From: Synechococcus sp. M44_DOE_062
Lineage (GTDB): Bacteria; Cyanobacteriota; Cyanobacteriia; Thermostichales; Thermostichaceae
NCBI GenBank assembly: GCA_015295985.1
Contig: DVDX01000060.1
Span: 1-64,000, forward strand
Direction of reading: 5' to 3'
DNA: 64,000 bases
This document shows positions 1-13,981 of the stretch, piece by piece. The translations under genes were made by a program, and so were the position numbers. Each line of letters opens with the position of its first letter. Position 1 is the stretch's first letter. Below the pieces are notes generated by a model. That model saw only the letters and a list, made by a program, of their open reading frames with translations, searched no databases and was not told the origin of the DNA.

Positions 1-26
1 CGCGTCTGCCGTTCCGCCACGTCCGC
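1..26 (-). tRNA. partial tRNA-Leu (5' portion only, truncated by window edge)
   Basis: Reverse complement reads GCGGACGTGGCGGAACGGCAGACGCG, typical acceptor/D-arm of bacterial tRNA-Leu; anticodon is outside the window. Confidence 0.65.
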
Positions 27-86
27 CCTCACCCATCCTAACTCCCTACCCCCGCCACGGCGATCTGCAGGGCAGCAACTTTAGCA

Positions 87-1049
87 TCATCCCCATTTGG
101 AATCAGAATCCCGCTCCAAGTCACGAAAAAGAGGCGTGCTTAGGTAGCGTTCCCCAAAGCTGGGCTGGATCATCACAATCCGCTTGCCGGCATTTTCCGG
201 TCGCCGTCCTACCTGAATGGCTCCCGCTAAGGCAGCCCCAGTGGAAATGCCGGAGAGGATCCCTTCTTCCTTGGCCAGGCGCCGACTGTAGACCATGCTC
301 TCTTCATCTTCCACTGCAATCACCTCATCCAGCAGGTCGCGCCGCAGCACATCAGGCACGAATCCTGCTCCGATCCCTTCAATGCGATGAAAGCCGGGCC
401 GGCCACCACTCAAGACAGCACTGGCCTTGGGTTCAACGGCCACCAGTCGAATGGCCGGGTTTTTCCCCTTCAAAAACTCGCCCGCCCCCGTGATGGTGCC
501 ACCGGTGCCTACCCCTGCCACCAGGATGTCCACCTGACCATCGGTATCTTCCCAAATTTCCGGGCCGGTGGTTCTGGCATGAATCTGGGGGTTGGCGGGA
601 TTGGTGAACTGGCCCAACATATAAGCGTTGGGAGTGCGGCGGACGATCTCTTCGGCCTTCCAGATGGCTTCCCCCATGCCTCCAGCACTGCTGGCCAGAT
701 AAACCTCTGCCCCGTAGGCTTTCAACAGCAGTCGCCGCTCAAGGCTCATGCTCTCAGGCATGACGATGATGAGCCGGTAACCCTTGGCAGCAGCGGCCAT
801 GGCCAAGCCAATGCCGGTATTGCCAGAGGTGGGCTCCACCAAGATGGTCTTGCCGGGGGTGATCAAGCCAGCTTGTTCGGCAGCCTCGATCATGCTGACG
901 GCAATGCGATCTTTCACCGAGGCGGCGGGGTTAAAGCTCTCCAACTTCACCACAATCTCGGCCAGACACCCCTCCGACTGAGGGATCCGATTCAACCGCA
1001 CCAGCGGGGTGCGACCGATGAGCTGGGTGATGTTGGCGGCAATTTTCAT
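87..1049 (-). CDS. cysK: cysteine synthase A (O-acetylserine sulfhydrylase)
   Basis: [25 protein letters not shown]...[15 protein letters not shown]...[22 protein letters not shown]-lysine motif. Internal Met chosen as start. Confidence 0.93.
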   Translation of the reverse strand: MKIAANITQLIGRTPLVRLNRIPQSEGCLAEIVVKLESFNPAASVKDRIAVSMIEAAEQAGLITPGKTILVEPTSGNTGIGLAMAAAAKGYRLIIVMPESMSLERRLLLKAYGAEVYLASSAGGMGEAIWKAEEIVRRTPNAYMLGQFTNPANPQIHARTTGPEIWEDTDGQVDILVAGVGTGGTITGAGEFLKGKNPAIRLVAVEPKASAVLSGGRPGFHRIEGIGAGFVPDVLRRDLLDEVIAVEDEESMVYSRRLAKEEGILSGISTGAALAGAIQVGRRPENAGKRIVMIQPSFGERYLSTPLFRDLERDSDSKWG

Positions 1050-1294
1050 GGCTAACAAAAAGGAAGCAACCAATTGCAACAGCGGGCCGTAGGCCTTAAG
1101 TCCAGAGCACTCGGTGGCCTTGTGCGATGCTAACCCTTAAATCAACTCGCTGGCGCTCCCCTTTCAGGATCTCACTGCTCTTGGCCCAGCATTGAGGGGG
1201 ATCCCTGCATTCCTTGAAATTTTGAAAGGGAGGGCAACAAAACCCCTCCAGAAAATGATTTAGAGTGAGATCACACCGGAAGGACGAGTCCATT

Positions 1295-3250
1295 ATGCAC
1301 CTGAGTGACATCACTCATCCCAACCAGCTCCGCAACCTGAACCTCAGCCAGTTGCGCAGCCTGGCCCGCCAGATTCGCGACAAGCATCTGCAGACTGCTG
1401 CCAATTCCCCGGTCGGCTGTCATCTGGGGCCGGGGCTGGGGGTGGTGGAGCTGACTTTGGCCCTCTACAAGACCCTCGATCTGGATCGGGACAAGGTGAT
1501 CTGGGATGTGGGGCACCAGGCTTATGCCCACAAAATGCTCACCGGCAGGTACCACAATTTCCACACGTTGCGCCAAAAAGGGGGCATTGCTGGCTACTTG
1601 AAGCGCAGCGAGAGCCGCTTCGATCACTTTGGGGCGGGGCACGCTTCCACCAGCATTTCGGCAGCTTTGGGCATGGCCATCGCCCGGGATCGGCGAGGAG
1701 ACAACTTCAAGGTGGTGGCCATCATTGGGGATGGGGCCCTAACCGGAGGCATGGCCTACGAAGCCATCAACCACGCCGGGCACCTGCCCAAGACCAACCT
1801 GATGGTGGTGCTCAACGACAACGGCATGTCCATTTCCCCCAACGTGGGAGCGATCCCTCGCTATCTAAACCGCCTGCGCCTCAGCCCGCCGGTGCAGTTT
1901 TTGGCCGATAGCCTGGAAGAGCAACTGAAGAATCTCCCCCTGCTGGGATCCAGCCTCAGCCCAGAAATTGACCGCCTCAAGGAAACGGTAAAGCTGGTTA
2001 CCGCCGTGCAAAACAACAAAGCAGGCATCATCTTTGAGGAGCTGGGCTTTACCTACGTGGGGCCGGTGGATGGGCATAACCTGGCGGAATTGCTGGATGC
2101 TTTTGAGTTGGCCCACGGCATTTCTGGGCCAGTACTGGTGCATGTGGCCACCGTCAAAGGCAAGGGCTACCCGCCTGCCGAAGCTGAACAGGTGGGGTAT
2201 CACGCCCAATCCCGCTTCGACCTGGCCACTGGCAAGCCCTACCCGCCCACCAAGCCCAAGCCCCCCAGCTACAGCAAAGTCTTTGGCCATGCCCTCTGCA
2301 AGTTGGCCGAGCGGGATCCCCGCATTATTGGCATCACCGCTGCCATGGACACGGGCACCGGCCTGGACAAGCTGAAGGAAAAGCTGCCGGATCAGTTTGT
2401 GGATGTGGGGATCGCCGAGCAGCACGCTGTAACGTTGGCCGCCGGCATGGCCTGTGAGGGGATGCGCCCGGTGGTGGCCATTTACTCCACCTTCCTACAG
2501 CGGGCCTACGACCAGATCATCCACGATGTCTGCATCCAAAAGTTGCCGGTCTTCTTCTGCTTGGATCGGGCGGGAGTTGTGGGAGCCGATGGCCCCACCC
2601 ACCAAGGCATGTACGACATCGCCTATCTGCGCTGTATTCCGGAAATGGTGCTGATGGCTCCCAAAGATGAAGCGGAGCTACAGCGCATGGTGGTGACCGG
2701 GATCCAGTACACCAAGGGCCCCATTGCCATGCGTTACCCGCGCGGCTCTGGCGTAGGGGTGCCTCTGGCAGAAGAGGGGTGGGAGCCCCTGCCCATTGGC
2801 AAGGCCGAGGTGTTGCGCAGCGGCGGTGAGGTGTTGATCCTGGCCTATGGGTCGATGGTCCATCCCAGTCTGCAGGCCGCGGAGATCTTGAAAGAACACG
2901 GTATCTCAGCCACGGTGGTCAATGCCCGCTTCGCCAAGCCTCTGGATACCGAGCTGATCCTGCCTTTGGCCGAACAGAGCCGCTTGGTGGTGACAGTGGA
3001 AGAAGGCTGCCTCATGGGGGGGTTTGGCTCAGCGGTGGCCGAAGCCTTGCTCGACGCTGACCTGACAGTGCCCTTGTTGCGCCTGGGGGTGCCGGACGTG
3101 TGGGTGGAGCACGCCACCCCCGAGGAATCCTTGGCAGAACTGGGCTTGAACAGCGCTGGGATTGCCGAGCGGATTCGGGCCAAGTTTCAGGCACAGGTTC
3201 TCAAGGGATCCCCTGTGGAAGCTCCCGCTGTCAATTCCTGCAATTCCTGA
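1295..3250 (+). CDS. dxs: 1-deoxy-D-xylulose-5-phosphate synthase
   Basis: ORF with [29 protein letters not shown]..., [21 protein letters not shown] motif, C-terminal transketolase domain. Confidence 0.95.
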   Translation: MHLSDITHPNQLRNLNLSQLRSLARQIRDKHLQTAANSPVGCHLGPGLGVVELTLALYKTLDLDRDKVIWDVGHQAYAHKMLTGRYHNFHTLRQKGGIAGYLKRSESRFDHFGAGHASTSISAALGMAIARDRRGDNFKVVAIIGDGALTGGMAYEAINHAGHLPKTNLMVVLNDNGMSISPNVGAIPRYLNRLRLSPPVQFLADSLEEQLKNLPLLGSSLSPEIDRLKETVKLVTAVQNNKAGIIFEELGFTYVGPVDGHNLAELLDAFELAHGISGPVLVHVATVKGKGYPPAEAEQVGYHAQSRFDLATGKPYPPTKPKPPSYSKVFGHALCKLAERDPRIIGITAAMDTGTGLDKLKEKLPDQFVDVGIAEQHAVTLAAGMACEGMRPVVAIYSTFLQRAYDQIIHDVCIQKLPVFFCLDRAGVVGADGPTHQGMYDIAYLRCIPEMVLMAPKDEAELQRMVVTGIQYTKGPIAMRYPRGSGVGVPLAEEGWEPLPIGKAEVLRSGGEVLILAYGSMVHPSLQAAEILKEHGISATVVNARFAKPLDTELILPLAEQSRLVVTVEEGCLMGGFGSAVAEALLDADLTVPLLRLGVPDVWVEHATPEESLAELGLNSAGIAERIRAKFQAQVLKGSPVEAPAVNSCNS

Positions 3251-3252
3251 GC

Positions 3253-4173
3253 CTATTCCGAAAGGCCCATCCGCCGGTTGAACTGCTCGATGGCGGCTTG
3301 CTGCAGAGCTTCTGCAACAGGGCGGCTACGCAGGAGGATCTGCACATCTCGCAGCAGGTTTTCTCGCCACAGGTTCTCCCGCAACACTTGCAGGCGGGCG
3401 TAGTTGGGATCCAAGCGCATGGCCTTTGCCCCCAGTTCCTCAGCCCGTTTGGTTTCTCCCCGGATGTAGAGGGCAGTCGCCAGGGCCAAATAGGGCTCTG
3501 CTACAGAGTCATTCATCTCTATCGTGCGTTCCCAGCGATCGATGGCGGCGTCCAGATCCCCCTGCTCATAGTCCACCAAGCCCATGTTGTTCATGGCCGG
3601 CCAATAGGTGGAATCCAACTGCAAGGTCTTCTCATATTCCCGCCGGGCCGCATCCCACCGATCCAGCATGAGGTAGGCATTGCCCAGTTGGAAGCGGGCG
3701 TTGGGGTTATCCGGTTGCAGGGCAACAGCCCGTTCCAGGGTTTCAGCGGCGGCAAAGTAGCTGCCCTGCCGCAAATAAGCCGATCCCAGCGAGTAGAGGA
3801 CATCCCCATCTTGAGGAGACAGGGCGCGGGCCCTTTGCAACGATGCAATGGCTTGCTCTAGGTTCCCCAGTTCTAGGTGTACGTTACCCAAAACATAGAG
3901 CAGCTCTGAGGAGTTGGGCACTATGGCCACTGCCAGTTGTAGGCGGCGCAGCGCTTCTTCCGTCTGACCAAACTGGGCTAACCGCAGCGAGTCAGTGGCC
4001 AGTTGCAGTGCTTGGGCCTGCATCAAGCCCCCATTGGGCAAAGGGACGTGCAGCAACACCTGGGCCTGGGCAGAGCTCCACCCTCCCATCCCCAACACAA
4101 CTGCCAGGCCCACCGACAAGGCTTGCCAGGGCCGGACGGATAACTGGAACAACAGTGGCGGCATGATACCCAC
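3253..4173 (-). CDS. tetratricopeptide-repeat protein with N-terminal signal/TM segment
   Basis: Repeated TPR motifs (NSSELLYVLGNVHLELGNLEQAIASLQRA, NPNARFQLGNAYLMLDRWDAARREYEKTL). Confidence 0.85.
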   Translation of the reverse strand: MGIMPPLLFQLSVRPWQALSVGLAVVLGMGGWSSAQAQVLLHVPLPNGGLMQAQALQLATDSLRLAQFGQTEEALRRLQLAVAIVPNSSELLYVLGNVHLELGNLEQAIASLQRARALSPQDGDVLYSLGSAYLRQGSYFAAAETLERAVALQPDNPNARFQLGNAYLMLDRWDAARREYEKTLQLDSTYWPAMNNMGLVDYEQGDLDAAIDRWERTIEMNDSVAEPYLALATALYIRGETKRAEELGAKAMRLDPNYARLQVLRENLWRENLLRDVQILLRSRPVAEALQQAAIEQFNRRMGLSE

Positions 4174-4261
4174 GCAATAAATCAGGTCATGCCCATGTTA
4201 GCTGCAACAGCCGGGGATCCCTACTTCTCAGTGTTCTCCTCTGCAACTGCCATCGGCCAAA

Positions 4262-5815
4262 TCAGAGGCGTCGCCACCGCCGCCCTGCTTGGGTGAGCAG
4301 ATCTTCGGCAGCCTTTGGACCCCAGGTGCCAGCCTCATAGGTGAACAGAGGCGGTACAGCACTGCCGCCATTGCCGCTGCCGGGCTCCGATTCCCAGGCC
4401 GACAACACCGGCGTCACCACCCGCCAAGCCGCTTCGACCTCATCGGCACGGGTGAACAGCGTTGGATCTCCCAACAGACAATCTAGGAGCAGGCGATCAT
4501 AAGCATCCGGTGTACCCGCTCCAAAAGCCGTCCCATAGCGGAAATCCATGTCCACTGAGCGGGTGCGGATCTCCGGCCCCGGCATCTTGGCCTCAAAGCG
4601 CAACGAGATACCCTCATTGGGTTGGATACGCAGCACCAGGATGTTGGGGCTGACTTCCCGGGCTGCCGATTGGAACAGGGAAAGGGGCACCTGCTTAAAG
4701 TGAATGGCCACCTCGGAAACCTTTTTGGGCAGGCGTTTCCCGGTGCGCAAGTAAAAGGGCACCCCCTTCCACCGCCAAGTATCACATTCCAGTTTCAGGG
4801 CGACGTAGGTGGGGGTTTGCGAGTTGGGATTGACGTTGGGCTCCTGCCGATAGCCCAACACCGGCTTGCCGGCAATCCAGCCAGGGCCGTATTGCGCCCG
4901 CACCGCTGCGGCTGCCACATTGCGGGTATCGGCTAGGCGGGTGGCCTGCAGCACCTTGGTTTTTTCGTTACGCACCCCATCACTGCGCAGAGAGACAGGC
5001 GGCTCCATAGCCGTGAGACAGTAGACCTGCATCAAGTGGTTTTGCACCATGTCCCGCAGGGCGCCGGCAGCATCGTAGTAGCCGGCTCGATCCTCCACCC
5101 CCACGGTTTCCGCTACCGTGATCTGCACATGGTCGATGTAGTTACGGTTCCAGAGGGGCTCAAAAATGGCGTTGGCAAAGCGGAAGACCAGCAAATTCTG
5201 CACCGTCTCTTTGCCCAAGTAATGATCAATGCGGTAGACCTGCTCTTCCTGGCAAATCCGCTGCAGGATGCGGTTGAGCTCCTGGGCCGAGGTGAGATCG
5301 TGGCCAAAGGGCTTTTCGATCACCACCCGCGTTTTCGTCGGATCGGCCACCATGCCGGCTGCCCCCAACTGTTGGATGGCCTGAGCATAAAAGTCCGGTG
5401 CCACCGCCAGATAGAACACCCGGTTGCCACGGGTGCCCCGCTCCTCATCCAACTGGCTGAGCAGTTGCTTCAGGCGAAGGTAGCCTTCTGGATCCCCGAT
5501 ATCCAGGCGGCAATAGAACAGGCGGCTGGCAAAGTCCTGCCATAGGGCCTCCGGCCCCAAGTCCTGGGGGGCGAACTCCTGCACAGCAGCCCGCATCTTT
5601 TCCCGGTAAACCTCGTGAGTCCAATCGCGGCGGGCCACCCCCACCAAGGTAAACTCCGGCGGCAGTCGTCGCTGCACAAACAGCCGGTGGTAGGCCGGGA
5701 TCAGCTTGCGAGCCGCCAGATCCCCAGAAGCTCCAAACTGCACCAAAATACAGGGATCCGGAGTGCGCTCTTGGTTGAGACCAACACGGAGAGGGTTTTC
5801 AGCCAGGGTCACCAT
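4262..5815 (-). CDS. zwf: glucose-6-phosphate 1-dehydrogenase
   Basis: ORF with [15 protein letters not shown] and [21 protein letters not shown]. Confidence 0.95.
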   Translation of the reverse strand: MVTLAENPLRVGLNQERTPDPCILVQFGASGDLAARKLIPAYHRLFVQRRLPPEFTLVGVARRDWTHEVYREKMRAAVQEFAPQDLGPEALWQDFASRLFYCRLDIGDPEGYLRLKQLLSQLDEERGTRGNRVFYLAVAPDFYAQAIQQLGAAGMVADPTKTRVVIEKPFGHDLTSAQELNRILQRICQEEQVYRIDHYLGKETVQNLLVFRFANAIFEPLWNRNYIDHVQITVAETVGVEDRAGYYDAAGALRDMVQNHLMQVYCLTAMEPPVSLRSDGVRNEKTKVLQATRLADTRNVAAAAVRAQYGPGWIAGKPVLGYRQEPNVNPNSQTPTYVALKLECDTWRWKGVPFYLRTGKRLPKKVSEVAIHFKQVPLSLFQSAAREVSPNILVLRIQPNEGISLRFEAKMPGPEIRTRSVDMDFRYGTAFGAGTPDAYDRLLLDCLLGDPTLFTRADEVEAAWRVVTPVLSAWESEPGSGNGGSAVPPLFTYEAGTWGPKAAEDLLTQAGRRWRRL

Positions 5816-5859
5816 AGAGTCGGCTCAGCCTAGGTGGATAGGGTTGGGGAAAAGAGCGG

Positions 5860-6996
5860 CTAGGGGGTCAGAGAACCTTCCAGGCAGCGCAGCACTTCGG
5901 TCACATTCTCACGGCTGCCAATGATGAGGGGCACCCGTTGGTGGAGGGATTGGGGAACAATATCCAGGATGGCCTCGGTGCCGGTGGTGGCTGCCCCACC
6001 CGCCTGCTCGGCCAGAAAAGCCAGGGGATTGGCCTCGTACATTAGGCGCAGCTTGCCTTCCGGTTTTTTCTGGGTGCCGGGATAGAGGTAAACTCCCCCC
6101 TGCAGCAGAATGCGGTGAAAATCTGCCACCAAAGCGCCGCTGTAGCGGGAGATGTAGCCATCGCGGCGGTGAACATAGCGAACGAAGTTTTGGATCCCTT
6201 CGCTCCAGTGGCAGAAATAGCCCTCGTTGAGGCTGTAGACGGAGCCGCGTTCAGGAATGCGGATGTCGCTGCGGGAGAGGATAAATTCCCCCAAGCTGGG
6301 ATCCAACGTGAAACCGTGTACCCCCTTGCCGACGGAATAGACCAGTTGGGTGCTGGGGCCGTAGAGAATATACCCTGCAGCCAGTTGGCGACGGCCCGGT
6401 TGCAGCAGGTCTTGGTTGTCCGCTTCCGGGCGATCCTCAAGAGGGTGAAGGACGGAGAAGATAGAGCCGACGCTGAGGTTGGCGTCAATGTTGGAGGATC
6501 CATCCAGGGGATCGATCATCAGGGCCAAGCGGCTGAGGGAGCAGTTTTCCGGCAGGCGAGCCGGGGTTTTCATCTCCTCCGAGACCAGCCGACACACCAG
6601 GCCCGTTTGCTCCAAGGCGCGAATGAAGGCCCGGTTGGCATAGTCGTCCATCTGTTGCTGTTCTTCCCCTTGGACATTGACGCTGCCGGTAACCCCCAGC
6701 GCCCCTTCGATCAGTCCTGCCTGACTCAGCCGCCGGGCAATCATCTTGCCGGCCAGGGCAATGCGGTTCATCAGGGCGCTGAAGTCTTGGGCTTCTGCCG
6801 TAAAGCTGCCAAACTGCTGCAAAACATGACGGGAGAGGGTGAGCACGTCCCGCGACATCTCCTGTGAGGACTCTGTCCCGCCAACGCGGTCGGCGCTGCT
6901 GGACACTACCGGCGGGGAGGGAGGAGAGCTGAGAACCATACGAGGCTTCGCCAACACGAAAGAAAAACACCCATACAGGGGATCCCCGACCCCCAC
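5860..6996 (-). CDS. fbp: fructose-1,6-bisphosphatase class I
   Basis: ORF with [23 protein letters not shown] and [18 protein letters not shown]-terminal start uncertain (hairpin repeat in 5' region). Confidence 0.93.
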   Translation of the reverse strand: MGVGDPLYGCFSFVLAKPRMVLSSPPSPPVVSSSADRVGGTESSQEMSRDVLTLSRHVLQQFGSFTAEAQDFSALMNRIALAGKMIARRLSQAGLIEGALGVTGSVNVQGEEQQQMDDYANRAFIRALEQTGLVCRLVSEEMKTPARLPENCSLSRLALMIDPLDGSSNIDANLSVGSIFSVLHPLEDRPEADNQDLLQPGRRQLAAGYILYGPSTQLVYSVGKGVHGFTLDPSLGEFILSRSDIRIPERGSVYSLNEGYFCHWSEGIQNFVRYVHRRDGYISRYSGALVADFHRILLQGGVYLYPGTQKKPEGKLRLMYEANPLAFLAEQAGGAATTGTEAILDIVPQSLHQRVPLIIGSRENVTEVLRCLEGSLTP

Positions 6997-7228
6997 ATCT
7001 TGACTCGGAGTGCAAGGACTCGGTCTCGCTAGGGCGATTGGAACTTGGGATCCCTTCTATTAGGTAGGCTGGCCGATCCTCGGCGCAGGTGCAGACAACT
7101 TACAGAGTTGCTTCAGATTTGGCTTGGATCCCTCTTTCCGGGAAAGCTCATGTTCCCCCGAAGAAACGCGGTAGGATGAGCTCTACCCCTTTTCTTCTCT
7201 TCCTACTTCGTCCCGGTTTCCTCTTGCA

Positions 7229-8929
7229 ATGATGGCCAATTCCCCTTTCCCGCTGCGCAGCCAAGTGGTTACCCAGGGGGTACAGCGCTCCCCCAACCGC
7301 GCCATGCTCAGAGCCGTGGGCTTTCGCGACGAAGACTTCGGCAAGCCCATTGTCGGCATTGCCAACGCCCACAGCACCATCACCCCCTGCAACATGGGGA
7401 TCCAAACTCTGGCGGAGCGGGCGGAGGCAGCTCTGAAGGCAGCCGGCTGTATGCCCCAGGTGTTCGGCACCATCACCATCAGCGATGGCATTTCCATGGG
7501 CACGGAGGGGATGAAATACTCGCTGGTGTCGCGGGAGGTGATTGCCGATTCCATCGAGACGGTGGTCAACGGCCAGAGCATGGATGGCCTCTTGGCCATT
7601 GGCGGTTGCGACAAGAACATGCCGGGGGCGATGATCGCCATGGCCCGCCTCAATGTGCCTTCTATCTTCGTCTACGGCGGCACCATCAAGCCCGGTCACT
7701 ACAATGGCCGCGACCTCACCATCGTGAGCGCTTTTGAAGCCGTAGGGGAGTTCAGTGCCGGGCGCATCTCCGAGGAAGAGCTGCTGGCGGTGGAGCGCCA
7801 CGCCTGTCCTGGTGCCGGATCCTGCGGCGGCATGTACACGGCCAACACCATGTCCAGCGCGTTTGAGGCTATGGGGATGAGCCTGCCCTACTCCTCCACC
7901 ATGGCCGCAGAAGACGAAGAAAAAGCCGAAAGTGCAGCTCAATCGGCCAAGGTCCTGGCAGAGGCCATCAAAGCCAACATCCGCCCGCGGGACATCATCA
8001 CCCGCAAAAGCATTGAAAACGCCATCTCGGTGATCATGGCCGTAGGGGGATCCACCAACGCCGTGTTGCACTTCCTGGCCATTGCCCATGCCGCAGAGGT
8101 GCCCCTCACCCTAGATGATTTTGAGACTATCCGTGCTCGTGTGCCTGTCCTCTGCGATCTCAAGCCTTCAGGACGGTTTGTGGCCACCGACCTGCACCGG
8201 GCCGGTGGGATCCCCCAAGTGATGAAAATGTTGCTCAACCACGGCCTACTGCACGGGGACTGCCTCACCATCTCCGGCCAGACCCTTGCAGAGGTGCTGC
8301 GGGATGTACCGGATGAGCCCCCCGCCGACCAAGAAGTCATCCGCCCCTGGCACAACCCCCTGTATCCCCAAGGGCACCTGGCCATTCTCAAGGGAAACCT
8401 GGCCAGCGAAGGGGCAGTGGCCAAAATTACCGGCGTCAAGAAGCCGCAAATTACTGGGCCGGCGCGGGTCTTCGATTCGGAAGAATCCTGCCTGCAGGCC
8501 ATCCTCTCCGGCCAGATCCGAGCAGGGGATGTGGTGGTCATCCGCTACGAAGGCCCCAAAGGTGGGCCCGGCATGCGGGAGATGCTCTCGCCCACTTCGG
8601 CCATTATCGGCGCCGGCTTGGGAGATAGCGTTGGCCTGATCACCGATGGCCGCTTTTCCGGCGGCACCTACGGCATGGTGGTGGGCCATGTGGCTCCTGA
8701 AGCCTATGTGGGGGGCACGATTGCCCTGGTGGAAGAAGGGGATCTCATCACCATCGATGCTCCGGCTCGCCTATTACACCTGCATGTGAGCGACGAAGAA
8801 CTGGCCCGCCGCCGCGCCCGCTGGTCTCCTCCTGAGCCTCGCTACAAACGGGGCACCCTAGCCAAGTACGCCAAGCTGGTCTCCAGCAGCAGCCTGGGGG
8901 CAGTGACGGATTTAAACCTGTGGGATTAG
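7229..8929 (+). CDS. ilvD: dihydroxy-acid dehydratase
   Basis: ORF with [28 protein letters not shown] and [31 protein letters not shown]. Confidence 0.95.
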   Translation: MMANSPFPLRSQVVTQGVQRSPNRAMLRAVGFRDEDFGKPIVGIANAHSTITPCNMGIQTLAERAEAALKAAGCMPQVFGTITISDGISMGTEGMKYSLVSREVIADSIETVVNGQSMDGLLAIGGCDKNMPGAMIAMARLNVPSIFVYGGTIKPGHYNGRDLTIVSAFEAVGEFSAGRISEEELLAVERHACPGAGSCGGMYTANTMSSAFEAMGMSLPYSSTMAAEDEEKAESAAQSAKVLAEAIKANIRPRDIITRKSIENAISVIMAVGGSTNAVLHFLAIAHAAEVPLTLDDFETIRARVPVLCDLKPSGRFVATDLHRAGGIPQVMKMLLNHGLLHGDCLTISGQTLAEVLRDVPDEPPADQEVIRPWHNPLYPQGHLAILKGNLASEGAVAKITGVKKPQITGPARVFDSEESCLQAILSGQIRAGDVVVIRYEGPKGGPGMREMLSPTSAIIGAGLGDSVGLITDGRFSGGTYGMVVGHVAPEAYVGGTIALVEEGDLITIDAPARLLHLHVSDEELARRRARWSPPEPRYKRGTLAKYAKLVSSSSLGAVTDLNLWD

Positions 8930-8972
8930 GGTCGTTTCGATTCAAACTAGGACACTGCAACCGCAACCCAAT
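8930..8972 (+). repeat. solo left end of the MITE-like element, abutting the ilvD stop codon
   Basis: gggtcgtttcgattcaaactaggacactgcaaccgcaaccc immediately after the stop at 8929. Confidence 0.6.
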
Positions 8973-9029
8973 GTTGACTGCAGGAGGCCAGAGAGCTTTC
9001 GTGGCCTACAGTCCTTAGAATTGCGATTC

Positions 9030-10478
9030 TTACGAGTCTTTTCGTAACCTAGAGAACAAATACACCCCATCTTGGTGGTACAGAAGCTGAAATTGGGTTT
9101 CCTTGTGTAGAGCTTCAATCAGGACATGGGAAAACTCTGAACTACTGCGCCACCCCGGATGACGGCTATTTAGCAACACGTAATCAAAGGGATCCCATTG
9201 AGAAGGCGGGGATCCATTGAAGTGTCTCTCATCTGTAAAGTAGATTACAAGTCGATGGGTGAGGTGGGGGCTGATCTCATGGGTGGTGAGAACGCCCCCT
9301 TGGGTGGTGATCTGGGCAAGAGCGTGTCGGGTTGCCTGCCAAGTGTCTAGGGAGCTGAGATAAATTGAGCCAAAAAAGGTGTATTTCCCCAAGGCTAAAA
9401 AGGCCAGCGCAGACCAGATCAGAGGCAATTTTCTATCTTTTATAAAATGGCTCTGGAAGGATTGGTTTTTCACATTCTCGATGACGGCCAAGAACAAGAA
9501 AGGAACGATAGGCAAAGCGTATTGATGTACCAGATCCCGATAGACAGGATTGCTGGAGAGTATATTTAAGCCCAGGGTAGGCAGGGCAGGGATCCAAGGA
9601 TCCCAATGCCGCCAAGAGAGACCCCAAGCTAAAGGCACGACCAACAAAAATCCATAAAACAGGGTGTCCAGGGAGAAGACTTTGCTCAAAACCAACATTG
9701 GTCTCAAGATTAAGCTTTGAACAATTTCCGCAACAGAATCGCCCAGATGGTCGTAGTGGGAAATAGCTGCCGGCTCGCTGCCGCTAAAGTGAGGAATGAT
9801 CCCAAAAGTGGCTATTCCAAACCAAGCTAACCCTGCTGTAATTGCCACCCAGCCACCCAATTGGCAGCGCCGTTGCCAGCGTCCTTGAATTCGTCCTTTT
9901 TCCCAAAACAACAGCCAGACTCCCAGAGCAACAACGTTGAGAGATAACACCGCCTTACAGCCGAGGATGCCACTCAAACACAGAAGGAACCCCCACAATT
10001 TTCCAGAGCGAATGCAGAGCACAGCCGCCAAGAAAAGGGGAACAGCTATGACCTCTGGATGAAAATCAAAAAGGTTGGCGTTAAAAATGGCCGGGTAGAG
10101 AAGATAGGCCCCGGCAATCACCATTGCTTGGCCGGGATCGATCTTGGCCTGAAGTGCAAGGTGATAAATAGCCAACGCTCCCAAGGTTAACGCCAGAGAT
10201 TGGAGTCCAAATAGCCAATAGACCGAGGGGACAATGCGATACAAGAGACTGATAGGGTAGAGAATAAAGGCCGCATGATCCCCAAGGATATGGATCCCTC
10301 GAATGGTAGAAAAAGGAATCTCGCCTCGACTGATTAGATATATGGATTGATCAAAAATGCCAAGATCATACCCTCCGGACTGAAACAGGTGATGCCGTAC
10401 AACACTACAGCCCAAGAGAACAAAAAAATGACCAACCATAATTGCCAACAGAAGTGGGGGCAGAGGATGATTCTTCAT
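9030..10478 (-). CDS. DUF2079-like multi-pass membrane protein
   Basis: Hydrophobic multi-TM ORF with GGYDLGIFDQSIYLISRGEIPFSTIRGIHILGDHAAFILYPISLLYRI. Confidence 0.75.
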   Translation of the reverse strand: MKNHPLPPLLLAIMVGHFFVLLGCSVVRHHLFQSGGYDLGIFDQSIYLISRGEIPFSTIRGIHILGDHAAFILYPISLLYRIVPSVYWLFGLQSLALTLGALAIYHLALQAKIDPGQAMVIAGAYLLYPAIFNANLFDFHPEVIAVPLFLAAVLCIRSGKLWGFLLCLSGILGCKAVLSLNVVALGVWLLFWEKGRIQGRWQRRCQLGGWVAITAGLAWFGIATFGIIPHFSGSEPAAISHYDHLGDSVAEIVQSLILRPMLVLSKVFSLDTLFYGFLLVVPLAWGLSWRHWDPWIPALPTLGLNILSSNPVYRDLVHQYALPIVPFLFLAVIENVKNQSFQSHFIKDRKLPLIWSALAFLALGKYTFFGSIYLSSLDTWQATRHALAQITTQGGVLTTHEISPHLTHRLVIYFTDERHFNGSPPSQWDPFDYVLLNSRHPGWRSSSEFSHVLIEALHKETQFQLLYHQDGVYLFSRLRKDS

Positions 10479-10562
10479 AAGAGCCAGAGCTTTTGGATCC
10501 TATAGGTCTTGGTAAAGCAACTTTATCGTTTTTCCCAGCCTTGCACGGCATCCTAGCAAGAT

Positions 10563-10602
10563 CTATAGTCATTTTAATTTAAACTAGGGCATTGCCCCTA
10601 CA
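10563..10602 (+). repeat. solo left end of the MITE-like element, directly upstream of copy 1
   Basis: ctatagtcattttaatttaaactagggcattgcccctaca parallels ctatggtcatttcgattcaaactagaacactgcgcccata. Confidence 0.65.
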
Positions 10603-10603
10603 C

Positions 10604-10769
10604 CTATGGTCATTTCGATTCAAACTAGAACACTGCGCCCATATCTAAAGCATTGAACGCATGGGGTCAAAAGGATTTTCAAGGACTCTGTCCCGCTAGC
10701 GCGGTCGCGTCAGCGTTGCGTAGCAACACAGTAGTTCAGGTGTCTCACCCCAACCTGAAATGACCATAG
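10604..10769 (+). mobile_element. MITE-like element, copy 1, with 47-bp hairpin repeat inserted at about 10685-10731
   Basis: Begins ctatggtcatttc and ends gaaatgaccatag: perfect 13-bp terminal inverted repeats. Confidence 0.75.
10685..10731 (+). repeat. hairpin repeat inserted inside MITE-like copy 1
   Basis: actctgtcccgctagcgcggtcgcgtcagcgttgcgtagcaacacag; absent from copy 2. Confidence 0.7.
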
Positions 10770-10853
10770 ATTGTACAGAAGATTCACCTCAAGTCCAGGC
10801 ATCTCTCTTTCCTCTGGAGTATCCAGCTTGTCGAGGATGAGGATACGGATGGG

Positions 10854-13822
<2,969 letters not shown>

Positions 13823-13981
13823 CCGTTGCTAAGGTTAACTCAGTTCGCTGCAGCTTGGATGATCCTGGGATCTAGCCATTGATCTAAGGCTGAATGAATC
13901 TATCCATCCTGCCTGGCGATCCCAGGGATCCAAGCAACCTTGGAAATTGGCTAGGTTGGGTTAGGGCTTGTTGGGGATCTT

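Noticed and set aside
387-1055. Long plus-strand ORF antisense to cysK (222 aa)
   Set aside because: Shadow ORF of a well-conserved CDS; no recognisable family and low-complexity His/Gly-rich translation typical of antisense frames.
7148-8089. 313-aa minus-strand ORF opposite ilvD
   Set aside because: Antisense shadow frame; ilvD is unambiguous on the plus strand.
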